64,000 bases of DNA from Mycobacterium sherrisii (GTDB lineage: Bacteria; Actinomycetota; Actinomycetes; Mycobacteriales; Mycobacteriaceae): the NCBI RefSeq assembly GCF_002102355.1, contig NZ_LQPT01000070.1, positions 122,114 to 186,113 on the forward strand, in the 5' to 3' direction. This document shows, in pieces, positions 9,299-18,300 of the stretch; within the stretch, counting starts at the first letter, position 1; each line of letters starts with the position of its first letter. Made by a program: the position numbers and the translations under genes. The notes under the pieces were generated by a model that was given only the letters and a program-made list of their open reading frames with translations, had not been told where the DNA came from and made no database searches.

Positions 9299-9958
9299 CT
9301 ACTTCACCAGCGCGATCGCGAACCCGTCCCACCGCTTGGCCCCGACGGTTTGCAGCACCGCGGTGTCCAGCCTGGGATGCTCGCCCATCAGTTGTAGGGT
9401 GCGCCGCGTAGCCTGCCCCCCGGCGTCCGTGGCCTCCGGCGCAACAACCGCGCCCTCGCGAATGACGTTGTCTACCACGATGATTGCGCCGGGCCGGGCC
9501 AGCTTGACGCCCCACTCCAGGTAGTCGACGTAGTTTTCCTTGTCCGCGTCGATGAACACCATGTCGAACGGTTCACCCGACACGGTCGGCAAGGTTTCCA
9601 GCGCCGGCCCGACCACCACCTGCACCCGCTCGGCGACGCCGGCGCGCTGCAGGTTCGCGCGAGCGACCTCGGCATGCCGGGGTTCGTACTCGAGTGTCAC
9701 CACCTGCCCCTGCGGCCCGACACCGCGCGCCAGCCAGATGGTGCTGAATCCGCCGAGGGTCCCGATCTCGAGGATGCGGCGGGCGCCGACGGCACCTGCC
9801 AGCAGAGACAAGAGTTTGCCCTGCTGTGACGACACGGCAATCGGCGGTAGCCCCGCCGCGTCGCTGGCCGCCAGGGCTGCCGACAATGCCGCGTCCTCAC
9901 CGATGACGGTGCTGTCCAGGAAGGCGTCGACGTCTTTGGGAGTGATTTTTTCGGTCAT
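9299..9958 (-). CDS. SAM-dependent O-methyltransferase (Rv0187-like)
   Basis: A 219-residue class I methyltransferase of the Methyltransf_3 (catechol/caffeoyl-CoA O-methyltransferase) family. The SAM-binding motif I reads 'RILEIGTLGGFSTIWLA', the acidic loop after strand 2 is 'VVTLEYEPRHAEVA', and the metal-binding motif is 'MVFIDADKENY', with a further 'IIVVDNVIREG'. These enzymes methylate catechol-like hydroxyls with Mg2+. The substrate in mycobacteria is not established to my knowledge. ATG at 9958 is a clean start. It is divergent to mymT, with the RicR operator between them. Confidence 0.9.
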   Translation of the reverse strand: MTEKITPKDVDAFLDSTVIGEDAALSAALAASDAAGLPPIAVSSQQGKLLSLLAGAVGARRILEIGTLGGFSTIWLARGVGPQGQVVTLEYEPRHAEVARANLQRAGVAERVQVVVGPALETLPTVSGEPFDMVFIDADKENYVDYLEWGVKLARPGAIIVVDNVIREGAVVAPEATDAGGQATRRTLQLMGEHPRLDTAVLQTVGAKRWDGFAIALVK

Positions 9959-10050
9959 CCATCAACGCTAACCCGGCCTCGATGCGCCGCGCCGGAGCCG
10001 CAGGTCAAGTGGCTAGGGAAAGCGAGCATCCCCGGAGCCCCTTCACCGGA

Positions 10051-10065
10051 TACCCATATGGGGTA
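10051..10065. promoter_or_regulatory. RicR-type operator of mymT
   Basis: TACCC-ATATG-GGGTA matches the RicR consensus exactly. A TTCACC (10042-10047) and TATATT (10064-10069) pair with 16-nt spacing flank it, so the operator fills the spacer and overlaps the -10 of a rightward promoter. RicR bound here would exclude polymerase until copper is present. Confidence 0.9.
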
Positions 10066-10160
10066 TATTGAGACCGTGGCCTTTCCCCGGGTCGCTGTTT
10101 CAGTTAATCGCACGGATTCCGGTGGATCGCGGAATCCCGAAGTAATCAAAGGTGATTCAC

Positions 10161-10307
10161 ATGGCGAACTACGAAGAGGGAACCCTGCTGACTTGCGGTC
10201 ACGAAGGCTGCGGATGTCGCGTCCGTATCGAAGTCGGATGCCACTGCTCGGGGTCGGGCGAAGATTATCGCTGCACCTGCGGCTCACCGCTGGTGCCGGT
10301 CAAGTAA
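10161..10307 (+). CDS. mymT: Copper metallothionein MymT (Rv0186A)
   Basis: A 48-residue Cys-rich protein too short for ordinary gene calling. It has seven cysteines (12, 17, 19, 27, 29, 38 and 40), mostly as CxC pairs ('CGC', 'CHC', 'CTC'), and ends 'LVPVK'. The pattern is that of M. tuberculosis MymT, which binds several Cu(I) ions in a luminescent core and protects against copper. ATG at 10161 has AGGTGA 5 nt upstream; the M. tuberculosis annotation is a few residues longer at the N-terminus. The gene sits between the bglS and O-methyltransferase equivalents, as in M. tuberculosis, and has its own RicR operator about 95 nt upstream. Confidence 0.95.
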   Translation: MANYEEGTLLTCGHEGCGCRVRIEVGCHCSGSGEDYRCTCGSPLVPVK

Positions 10308-10354
10308 ATACTGACGACCGGTCGCGCGCGCGAACTACACCATCTACTCGCCCA

Positions 10355-12523
10355 TCAGCGTCCAAAGGCGCGGCCGGTCAACTCGACCTCGGCGGTCAGC
10401 CGTAATGCGACCGCCGAGGCACCGACCGCCACCCGGTAGCGGCCCGGCGCGATGCACCAGCTGCCGGTCGTCCCGTCATGGCGAGCCAGCAATCGCGGAT
10501 CCGCAACAATGCTCACTCGGTGTGTCTGGCCCGGGTTCAGTTCTGTGCGTTCAAATCCCAGCAGCCGCACGCGGGGCACGCCGGCCGCGTCGGTCAGATA
10601 CAGCTGCGGGACATCGGCCCCACGAACCTCGCCGGTATTGGTGACGTCGAGGCTCGCCGTGATGGTGTCGCCGCCGGCGACGGCCAGGTTGTGATAGTCA
10701 AAGCTGGTGTAGGACAGGCCATGTCCGAATGCGAACAGCGGCGCGTGGCCGTGGCCGGCGAACCAACGATACCCGACCTCGGCCCCCTCGGTGTAGTCGA
10801 TGGTGATCGGTACGCCCACCGGGGCACCCGCACCGGGCACCTGTGGCCGGGGCGTCTGGTCGAGATCGGCCGGGAAGGTGATCGGCAGTCGCCCGGACGG
10901 GTTCACTTGACCGGCAAGGATTTCCGCGATCGCCCGGCCCCCCGCCTGGCCCGGGTACCAGGCCTGAAGAATCGCGTTCGCGGCCGTCCGCCACGGCATG
11001 GCCACCGGGTTGCCGGCTTCCAGCACCACTATGGTGTTCGGATTGACCGCCGCGACGGCCGCGATGACCGCGTCCTGTCCCCAGGGCAGTGACAGGTCGG
11101 CGCCGTCGAAGCCTTCGCCCTCGACCCGGATTCCGAAGACGACCGCGACCTCGGATCGGCGGGCAACCTGTGCGGCCTCCGCTGGGCTGAGACCGGGGTC
11201 GAAGTCGAGCTGCGCCTGCGGGAAGAGTTTTCGCAGTTCCTCCAGCGGGCTCGACGGAAGGAGATACAGGTTGCGGGTGCCGCCGGTGAGGCCGGGCCCG
11301 CCGATCGGGATCGTCGCCGCATAACCGCCCGGCGGCACCACGGCACTCGACCCGCACCCGATCGGCACACCCAGTTGCGCGTAACCCCCAATGACGGCGA
11401 TCCGGGCAGGGGCGGCCAGTGGCAGCGCCCCGCGGTTTTGCAGCAGTACCACGCCCTGCCGCGCGATTTGCAGCGCAATGTCCGCAATGTCCGCAATGTC
11501 CGCAATGTCCGCAATGTCGTTGTGGGCGACCATATCCGGTGCGTCGACGGGTCTGGCCGCGGTGCGGCCATCGGGGTCATCGTCGATTCCGATCGCGAAC
11601 ATCGAGCGCAGGATTCGTCGAACCATGTCCGAGAGCCGCTCTTTGGGCAATCGGCCGTCGGCATACGCGGCGCGCAACGGCTCGCAGAATGCCTCGGCCT
11701 GCCAGAACACCGTGTCGATCTGGGCGCCGCATTCCTGGTCCAGACCGTGCAGCGCGCACTCCCAGCTTGGCGTGGCACCCCAGTCGGACATGACCCAACC
11801 GCGGTATGCCCACGCGTCTTTCAACACCTCATTGATCAACACGCTGTTGGATGAGGCGTAGTGGCCGTTGACTTTGTTGTAGGCCGTCATCACGGCGCCT
11901 GGTTGGCAGCGCTCGATGGCGATCTCGAAGGCCAGCAGGTCGGATTCGCGATGGGCGTCGGGATCGATGACCGCGTTCAGCCAGTGCCGGTTGTTTTCGT
12001 TGCAGTTCAGCGAATAGTGCTTGACGGTCGAGATCACGCCTTGTTGCTGTATCCCGCTGACCGACTCGGCGGCGATCGTTGCCGTCAAAAGCGGGTCCTC
12101 GGAGAGGTATTCGAAGTTGCGACCGTTGCGCGGGTCGCGCACAAGGTTCATCGCACCGGCCAGTAGCACGTTGAACCCGCGGCTGCGTGCCTCGCGCCCG
12201 ATCAGTTGGCCCGCCGCGCGCGCGAGCGCCGGGTCGAATCCGGCGGCCAGCGCCAGTCCGGCCGGTAGCGCGGTGGCGGTGTCCCCCGGCCGGTAGCCGG
12301 GGTTGGTCACCCCGAGGCCGGCGTCGCTCATCCGCAGCGCCGGCACACCCAGCCGCGGAACGCCCGGTACGTATCCGGCGCTCATCGGGGTGTCCGGCGG
12401 GATGCGGTCATCGCGCAGCGGCCACAGGTCGGATTGCCCCATCACCGATACCAACAGCGTGAATCGTTCGTCGTCGGTCATTCGGCTCTCGACGTCGCGG
12501 GCCCGGACGTCGGGATCTGTCAC
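10355..12523 (-). CDS. bglS: Glycoside hydrolase family 3 beta-glucosidase (Rv0186)
   Basis: A 722-residue GH3 enzyme with the usual order: N-terminal TIM barrel (to about 330), alpha/beta sandwich and C-terminal fibronectin-III-like domain ('VTNTGEVRGADVPQLYL'). The nucleophile is the Asp in 'GWVMSDWGA'; substrate-binding 'GVISTVKHYSLN' is present. It would release terminal beta-glucose or a related sugar; no signal peptide is evident, so it is probably cytoplasmic. GTG at 12523 is chosen because it overlaps the preceding stop as GTGA. It is somewhat longer than the roughly 690 residues I recall for M. tuberculosis BglS, partly through a repeat-encoded (DIA)5 run between the barrel and the sandwich domain. 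Confidence 0.92.
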   Translation of the reverse strand: MTDPDVRARDVESRMTDDERFTLLVSVMGQSDLWPLRDDRIPPDTPMSAGYVPGVPRLGVPALRMSDAGLGVTNPGYRPGDTATALPAGLALAAGFDPALARAAGQLIGREARSRGFNVLLAGAMNLVRDPRNGRNFEYLSEDPLLTATIAAESVSGIQQQGVISTVKHYSLNCNENNRHWLNAVIDPDAHRESDLLAFEIAIERCQPGAVMTAYNKVNGHYASSNSVLINEVLKDAWAYRGWVMSDWGATPSWECALHGLDQECGAQIDTVFWQAEAFCEPLRAAYADGRLPKERLSDMVRRILRSMFAIGIDDDPDGRTAARPVDAPDMVAHNDIADIADIADIADIALQIARQGVVLLQNRGALPLAAPARIAVIGGYAQLGVPIGCGSSAVVPPGGYAATIPIGGPGLTGGTRNLYLLPSSPLEELRKLFPQAQLDFDPGLSPAEAAQVARRSEVAVVFGIRVEGEGFDGADLSLPWGQDAVIAAVAAVNPNTIVVLEAGNPVAMPWRTAANAILQAWYPGQAGGRAIAEILAGQVNPSGRLPITFPADLDQTPRPQVPGAGAPVGVPITIDYTEGAEVGYRWFAGHGHAPLFAFGHGLSYTSFDYHNLAVAGGDTITASLDVTNTGEVRGADVPQLYLTDAAGVPRVRLLGFERTELNPGQTHRVSIVADPRLLARHDGTTGSWCIAPGRYRVAVGASAVALRLTAEVELTGRAFGR
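11475..11519. repeat. 9-bp tandem repeat (5 copies) inside bglS
   Basis: GCAATGTCC is repeated four times exactly, followed by a fifth copy that differs only in its last base (GCAATGTCG). Read on the coding strand it gives five consecutive Asp-Ile-Ala triplets. Gain or loss of a unit keeps frame, so copy number could vary by slippage without inactivating the enzyme. Confidence 0.95.
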
Positions 12524-13017
12524 CGCACACCCTCTTTGGCGCAGACGACGCGCAGCACGTAGCCGACCTCGGGTGCCATCACCAGTTCGGCCAGCGCGGT
12601 GATGGTTTCGACGAACCGCGGGCCGTGCGGGGGTTGCGCCTGGCACAGATGATGCGCCACTTCGTGTAACACCACCAGCTCGCGCAGCGCCCAGTCCGCG
12701 GTATCACGGTCCGGGACGGCGATAACGCCCGTGCCATCGCGATTTTCGTAATGGGCCGCGGTGGCCGCCCGACGGGGACGTACGTTCAGCGGCGCGACGT
12801 CGGGCCACCGTTGCCGCACTGCCGGTAGCGCAAGCACCTGGTCAACATAGCGCTGCACCGACGCGACGGAGCCGAATCGCGCCTCCGGCGGCAGCGTCAA
12901 TGGAGTACCGAAGAACTCCACGGTCGGCGAACCACGTTCGGCGGCCCGGTCCAGCATTGTGCGGACGAACTCCTCGGCCGCGTACACCTTGGCGCGTTGG
13001 GAATCCCGCGGGGTCAC
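12520..13017 (-). CDS. Small zinc metallohydrolase-like protein (Rv0185-like)
   Basis: A 165-residue protein with a zinc metallopeptidase signature 'LVVLHEVAHHLCQ' (HExxH plus a further His), followed by 'HGPRFVETITAL', where a third metal ligand could lie. It resembles the actinobacterial family annotated as putative metallohydrolase (TIGR04338 type), whose substrate is unknown. No signal peptide or membrane segment is visible, so it is probably cytoplasmic. The GTG start at 13017 overlaps the DUF2786 gene stop as GTGA, and its own stop overlaps the bglS start in the same way. The three genes therefore look like one unit. Confidence 0.85.
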   Translation of the reverse strand: MTPRDSQRAKVYAAEEFVRTMLDRAAERGSPTVEFFGTPLTLPPEARFGSVASVQRYVDQVLALPAVRQRWPDVAPLNVRPRRAATAAHYENRDGTGVIAVPDRDTADWALRELVVLHEVAHHLCQAQPPHGPRFVETITALAELVMAPEVGYVLRVVCAKEGVR

Positions 13018-13763
13018 CGGCCCAGCGCGCTCCGCGCTCCCGGCAATTCGGGGCTGTTGCCCAACCGGGCGCGCCGACCGGCCCGATCGCCGGCGCGTCG
13101 CGCCGCCGACGAATACCCGGCCGAGGCCCGGCTGGCCTGCCAGGTGCCCCGCGCCTTGGATGCCTTGCGGTAGTAATCGTGCAGCTCGATATCCTTGTCC
13201 CGCAAGGCGATAGCGGTTCCTGGACGACGGCTGTGGTCCTCGGTGGCCTCCCGCCGGGCCTGCTCGCGCGCCTCGCTCAGCCGCTGACCGACGCGGGCAC
13301 CGAAGGCGAGCTGAAAGTTGAGCCGAGCGGTGATCGTGGGTGTCGGCCGGTGTGCCCCGGATGCGAGATAGGCGTCGGATGCCCGGACCATCTGAACCAC
13401 CAGGCTCGCATACAGGGCGTGGCTGGCGTCGATGTCCTCGGGAAACCCGTAGGCATAACAGAACGTCGAATTCGACGCGACGTCACATTTGACGTCGTTG
13501 GCCGCGGCAATCAGCACGAACAGCTGGACATAGGTGCGCAGGCCCTTGGTGCCGGCCTCGCCGATCGTGATGGTCCGCTGCGTCGGCGTCTGCGCCGCAG
13601 AACGGTTGGACGAATGCGACCGCGCCACGGCCAGGTCGATCGATGCCGCCGTGGCTAGCCGCTGCGCCGCGCTCATGAAAGCGTCGGCCTCGTGGGCGTT
13701 GTCCGTGCCTTCCGCCTGACGCAGCAGCGCGGCGATGCGCGCCAACATCTTCTCGTCAGTCAT
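13014..13763 (-). CDS. DUF2786 domain protein (Rv0184-like)
   Basis: A 249-residue protein whose N-terminus is a DUF2786 domain: 'KMLARIAALLRQAEGTDNAHEADAFM' in two parts, then 'AAQRLATAASIDLAVARS'. The middle is a mixed alpha/beta domain ('LFVLIAAANDVKCDV', 'HALYASLVVQMVRAS') and the C-terminus is basic and Arg/Ala-rich, ending 'SPELPGARSALGR', which suggests nucleic-acid contact but does not prove it. Function is unknown. ATG at 13763 matches the start of the domain; an upstream frame to 13856 passes through a repeated intergenic sequence and is not favoured. First gene of the unit with the metallohydrolase and bglS. Confidence 0.82.
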   Translation of the reverse strand: MTDEKMLARIAALLRQAEGTDNAHEADAFMSAAQRLATAASIDLAVARSHSSNRSAAQTPTQRTITIGEAGTKGLRTYVQLFVLIAAANDVKCDVASNSTFCYAYGFPEDIDASHALYASLVVQMVRASDAYLASGAHRPTPTITARLNFQLAFGARVGQRLSEAREQARREATEDHSRRPGTAIALRDKDIELHDYYRKASKARGTWQASRASAGYSSAARRAGDRAGRRARLGNSPELPGARSALGR

Positions 13764-13778
13764 ATAAGCGCCACTCCT

Positions 13779-13903
13779 CCTCATCGCTGCGCTCTGCATC
13801 GTCGCCGGCGCGTCATTTAAGCGCCACTCTCCCCCGCAAGCGGGCGGTACCCCCACCTCATCGCTGCGCTCTGCATCGTCGCCGGCGCGTCATTTAAGCG
13901 CCA
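13779..13903. repeat. Two 48-bp direct repeats, 77 bp apart, in an intergenic region
   Basis: Bases 13779-13826 and 13856-13903 are identical over 48 bp. A shorter third echo of the end of the unit (ATAAGCGCCACTC) lies at 13764-13776. The 29-bp spacer holds a GC-rich inverted arrangement (CCCCCGC...GCGGG, then GGTACCCCC). The block fills most of the 170 bp between the DUF2786 gene start and the lipase stop. Confidence 0.9.
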
Positions 13904-13933
13904 AAGTACGGGAGCGGTCCGACAACGGGTGCC

Positions 13934-14776
<843 letters not shown>

Positions 14777-14796
14777 TCATCATTAGGGGCAGCGTA

Positions 14797-15840
14797 ATGG
14801 CTCCCCGGACGCCGGTGTCCGAGACTCTGCGTAGGCTCAGCCGGGTGAGCTTGCTCGCGGAGAACTCCGGCGACGCACAAAGCCGCGGCACGGGTGATTT
14901 TTCGGCCCATGCCGAGCCCTATCGTCGCGAACTGCTCGCGCACTGCTACCGGATGACCGGGTCCCTGCACGACGCGGAAGACCTGGTGCAAGAGACGTTG
15001 CTGCGGGCCTGGAAGTCTTACGACAAGTTCGAAGGCAAATCGTCGCTGCGCACCTGGCTGCATCGCATCGCCACCAACACCTGCCTGAGTGCGCTGGAGG
15101 GTCGACAGCGTCGCCCGCTGCCGACCGGCCTGGGTGCTCCCGGTTCGGATCCGACGGACGAACTGGTGGAACGCCGGGAGGTGCCGTGGCTGCAGCCGCT
15201 GCCCGATCTGACCGACGACCCGGCCGATCCGTCGGTCATCGTGGGCTCCCGGGAGTCGGTGCGCCTGGCCTTCGTCGCCGCGCTGCAGCATCTCTCACCC
15301 CGACAGCGGGCGGTGCTGCTGTTGCGTGACGTACTGCAGTGGCGCGCGGCAGAAGTGGCCGACGCGATCGGCACCACCACCACCGCCGTCAACAGCCTGT
15401 TGCAGCGAGCTCGGTCGCAACTGGAAAACGTGCGGCCCAGTCCGAATGAGCGCCTGCTAGCCCCAGATTCGGCCGAAGCGCAGGACCTGCTGACGCGTTA
15501 CATCGCGGCGTTCGAGACCTACGACATCGACCGGCTGGTGGAACTGTTCACCGCCGAGGCGATCTGGGAAATGCCGCCGTACACCGGCTGGTATCGGGGT
15601 CCGCAGAACATCATCGCCCTGATCCACCAGCAATGCCCCGCCGAAGCCGCGGGCGATATGCGGATGCTCCCGCTGGTCGCCAACGGACAACCGGCCGCGG
15701 CGATGTACATGCGAACCGGACCCCGGCACGTGGCATTTCAGTTGCATGTGCTGGATGTCGGCCCCGACGGCGTCTCGCGTGTGGTTGCATTCCTGGACGA
15801 CACGTTGTTCGCGAAGTTTGGGCTGCCCCGCTCGCTGTGA
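14797..15840 (+). CDS. sigG: ECF RNA polymerase sigma factor SigG (Rv0182c)
   Basis: A 347-residue extracytoplasmic-function sigma factor with a C-terminal extension. Region 2 contains 'YRMTGSLHDAEDLVQETLLR' (about 55-75), region 4 'LSPRQRAVLLLRDVLQW' and 'AAEVADAIGTTTTAVNSLL' (about 165-205), and residues 220-340 form a SnoaL-like domain ('LLTRYIAAFETYDIDRLVEL', 'PPYTGWYRGPQNI'). ECF factors with such a domain often lack an anti-sigma partner and use it for self-control. In M. tuberculosis SigG is induced by DNA damage. The ATG at 14797 is the earliest start compatible with the divergent lipase; a later start near residue 18-27 is possible. Confidence 0.92.
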   Translation: MAPRTPVSETLRRLSRVSLLAENSGDAQSRGTGDFSAHAEPYRRELLAHCYRMTGSLHDAEDLVQETLLRAWKSYDKFEGKSSLRTWLHRIATNTCLSALEGRQRRPLPTGLGAPGSDPTDELVERREVPWLQPLPDLTDDPADPSVIVGSRESVRLAFVAALQHLSPRQRAVLLLRDVLQWRAAEVADAIGTTTTAVNSLLQRARSQLENVRPSPNERLLAPDSAEAQDLLTRYIAAFETYDIDRLVELFTAEAIWEMPPYTGWYRGPQNIIALIHQQCPAEAAGDMRMLPLVANGQPAAAMYMRTGPRHVAFQLHVLDVGPDGVSRVVAFLDDTLFAKFGLPRSL

Positions 15841-15873
15841 CGGGGAGCTGCCGATCCCGGAAGGGTGTTGCCC

Positions 15874-17283
15874 ATGACGGAGTCCGCCAGCATCACGCCG
15901 ATCGCCGGTAAACCGTTGTTGTTGGGCGCGTTCGACATTCGCGAGGTGGGCTATGTCGCCGAGGAATTCTTCGTCTCCGGTACCGCGACCTCGTACCGTC
16001 CCGTCTCGGAGCTGACGGCCGACGGTCGGTGGGACACAACCCCGTCCGGCACCGCCGACTACACCACCCGCATCGTGGTGCTGACCCCGGCCGACCCGGC
16101 CAGGTTCAACGGGACGGTACTGGTCGAATGGCTCAATGTCAGTGGCGGCATAGACGCTCCGGCGGTGTGGATGATGGCGCATCGCGAGATCGTCCGCGCG
16201 GGCTACGGCTACGTCGCGGTCTCCGCCCAGCAGGTCGGCATCCAGGGCGGCGCCAGCCTGCTCGGCATGGACATGTCGCTGAAAAGCCAAGACCCGGCCC
16301 GGTATGCGGCGCTGCAGCACCCGGGCGACGCGTTTTGCTACGACATCTTCTCCCAGACCGCACAGTTGGTTCGGACCGCCGATGTGCTGGGCGGGCTGCG
16401 TGCCGAACACGTTGTCGCCCTGGGTGAATCGCAGTCGGCGATGTTCCTCACCAGCTACGTCAATGCCGTCGACCACCATGCCCGCAGCTACGACGGTTTT
16501 CTGGTGCACTCCCGATTCGCCTCGGCCGCACCGCTGGACGGCGGTTCCGTCTTCGACGACCTGCAGTCCGGCACCCCGCAAGCGGTCAGGTTCCGGCCCG
16601 ACCTGCGCGTCCCGCTGGTCGCGATCATCACCGAAACGGATCTTTTCGGCGCCGTGCGACACGGCTACTACTTTGCGCGTCAGCCCGACAGCGATCGGTT
16701 ACGGGTCTGGGAGATTCCCGGGGCCGCGCACGCCGACAACTACACGATCCAGATGGCCGCCATCGACTCCGGCGCCGCGCCGCTCGCCGACATCGTGGCC
16801 GCCTACGCGCCCACCACGATGCTGATGGGCCAGCAGCTGGGGCATTTCATCAACTTCGCACCGCAACACCACTACGTGGTGCAGGCAGCGATCGCGGCAC
16901 TGCACACCTGGGTTCGTGGCGGGACGCCCGCGCCCGCCTCCCCACCCATTCAGATGCGCAAAACCGAAGCGCCACAGCCAGTTCTGGACTCGAACGGTCT
17001 GGCCTGCGGCGGTGTCCGGACCCCCTGGGTAGATGTGCCCATCGCCCGGACCTCCGGCGCCGGCGCCTGGCACGAGACCACAGAGAACGTGATGGCGGCG
17101 ATCTTCGGCAGCGGTGAACCCTTCGACGAGGCGACGTTGCGCCGGCTCTACCCGGGCGGCGCAACGGAATACCTGGACCGCTTCACCGCCGCACTTGACG
17201 CGGCCATCGTCGCCGGCTTCATCCTGTCCGCGGACCGTGCCGAGATACTCGCACTGGCCGCCGCGATGTTCCCGCTGAACTGA
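15874..17283 (+). CDS. Large alpha/beta hydrolase domain protein
   Basis: A 469-residue protein of the Abhydrolase_10 type. The nucleophile elbow is 'VVALGESQSAMFLTSYVN' and a late His is in 'EIPGAAHADNYTIQ'; the N-terminal third ('GYVAEEFFVSGTATSY', 'TTRIVVLTPADPARFNG') is characteristic of the family. Members are common in actinobacteria and proteobacteria near catabolic genes, but substrates are mostly unknown. ATG at 15874 is used because GGAAGGG precedes it at about 9 nt; a TTG lies three codons earlier. It follows sigG by 33 nt in the same direction. I do not place this gene between sigG and pirin in M. tuberculosis. Confidence 0.8.
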   Translation: MTESASITPIAGKPLLLGAFDIREVGYVAEEFFVSGTATSYRPVSELTADGRWDTTPSGTADYTTRIVVLTPADPARFNGTVLVEWLNVSGGIDAPAVWMMAHREIVRAGYGYVAVSAQQVGIQGGASLLGMDMSLKSQDPARYAALQHPGDAFCYDIFSQTAQLVRTADVLGGLRAEHVVALGESQSAMFLTSYVNAVDHHARSYDGFLVHSRFASAAPLDGGSVFDDLQSGTPQAVRFRPDLRVPLVAIITETDLFGAVRHGYYFARQPDSDRLRVWEIPGAAHADNYTIQMAAIDSGAAPLADIVAAYAPTTMLMGQQLGHFINFAPQHHYVVQAAIAALHTWVRGGTPAPASPPIQMRKTEAPQPVLDSNGLACGGVRTPWVDVPIARTSGAGAWHETTENVMAAIFGSGEPFDEATLRRLYPGGATEYLDRFTAALDAAIVAGFILSADRAEILALAAAMFPLN

Positions 17284-17299
17284 GCCTTCAACGGCGCGT

Positions 17300-18151
17300 T
17301 CAGTTTTCGAGTGACAACACCTCGCGTACCGCGGCATCGACGGTGCTCAGCACGTCCGGATCCATCCCGGAGCGGCCGCGAACCAATATCGACGCGCAGT
17401 TGGGCGTGGGCAACCCCTCCGCCGCGCACAGCCCATCGGGCAACTTCCCGATCTTGGGCAGCAAAGCCAACCCGAGCCCGGTCCGCACCGCCGCAAACAG
17501 CCCGGCGAGATCGGCGGACTCTGCGACTACCTCGTAGCCGATCGCATGCTTCTCCAAGATCGCGAACGCGGGCTCACGCAACGTGCACGGCTCGGCGTAG
17601 ATGACCAACGGCAGCGGCTCGTCTTGGCGGATGTTGAACGTCCGGGCCGAAACCCACTGCAGTTGAACAATTCCCGAGGCGTTGGCGCGATCCAGGCCCG
17701 ACCCGTCCAGCATGATCGCCAAATCCACCAGTCCCCGGTCGATCGCATCCGCCAGGGACACATTGCGGTCGAGCCGGAAGCGTAGCCGCCGGTCGGGCAG
17801 CCGGTCGCGCAGCACGCTGGTCAACGCGGGCAGCATCACATCCGCGCCATGCTCGGTGGCGCCGACGGTCAGCACCCGGTGCTCGGTCGCGCCGAGATCG
17901 TCAAGCGCAGCGTCGTGGGCCGCCAAGATCGTGCGCGCATGCCGCAACACCTTCTGGCCCATGTCGGTGAACAGCACGCCACGTCCGGACCGCTCGACTA
18001 CCGGTGCGCCGACCACACTTTCGACCTTGCGCAGGTGCTGGCTGACCGCGGATTGACTCAGGTGCAGCGCGGCCGCGGCGCGGTGGAACCCACCACAGTC
18101 GGCCACCGCGACCAGGCTGCGCAGCGGGGCGATATCGAGCACCTGAGGCAT
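17300..18151 (-). CDS. LysR-family transcriptional regulator
   Basis: A 283-residue LTTR. The N-terminal winged helix is typical: 'LRSLVAVADCGGFHRAAAAL', 'HLSQSAVSQHLRKVESVVGA' and 'VERSGRGVLFTDMGQ'. An effector domain of two alpha/beta lobes follows ('LTVGATEHGADVMLPAL' and 'VRTGLGLALLPKIGKLPD'). Start ATG at 18151 is the natural family start. It is divergent to an EamA exporter, the standard arrangement for an LTTR that controls the neighbouring transporter, and its stop is 16 nt from the convergent hydrolase stop. The effector is not predictable from sequence. Confidence 0.9.
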   Translation of the reverse strand: MPQVLDIAPLRSLVAVADCGGFHRAAAALHLSQSAVSQHLRKVESVVGAPVVERSGRGVLFTDMGQKVLRHARTILAAHDAALDDLGATEHRVLTVGATEHGADVMLPALTSVLRDRLPDRRLRFRLDRNVSLADAIDRGLVDLAIMLDGSGLDRANASGIVQLQWVSARTFNIRQDEPLPLVIYAEPCTLREPAFAILEKHAIGYEVVAESADLAGLFAAVRTGLGLALLPKIGKLPDGLCAAEGLPTPNCASILVRGRSGMDPDVLSTVDAAVREVLSLEN

Positions 18152-18300
18152 AGCTCACAACCCTAGTTCGATCAGCATCCATGATCAATTGGTGGGGCCT
18201 ATGAGCTGGGAGTTCTTGCAACGCCGGGTATGCGATTACAAATCGTGATTGATTGCGATCGTCAAAAATCGTTGGACGCCGTGCCGTCATCTCGCGAACT

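Noticed and set aside
13779-13903. CRISPR-like pair of repeats
   Set aside because: Only two full copies of 48 bp with a single 29-bp GC-rich spacer and no cas genes. Better read as a dispersed intergenic repeat.
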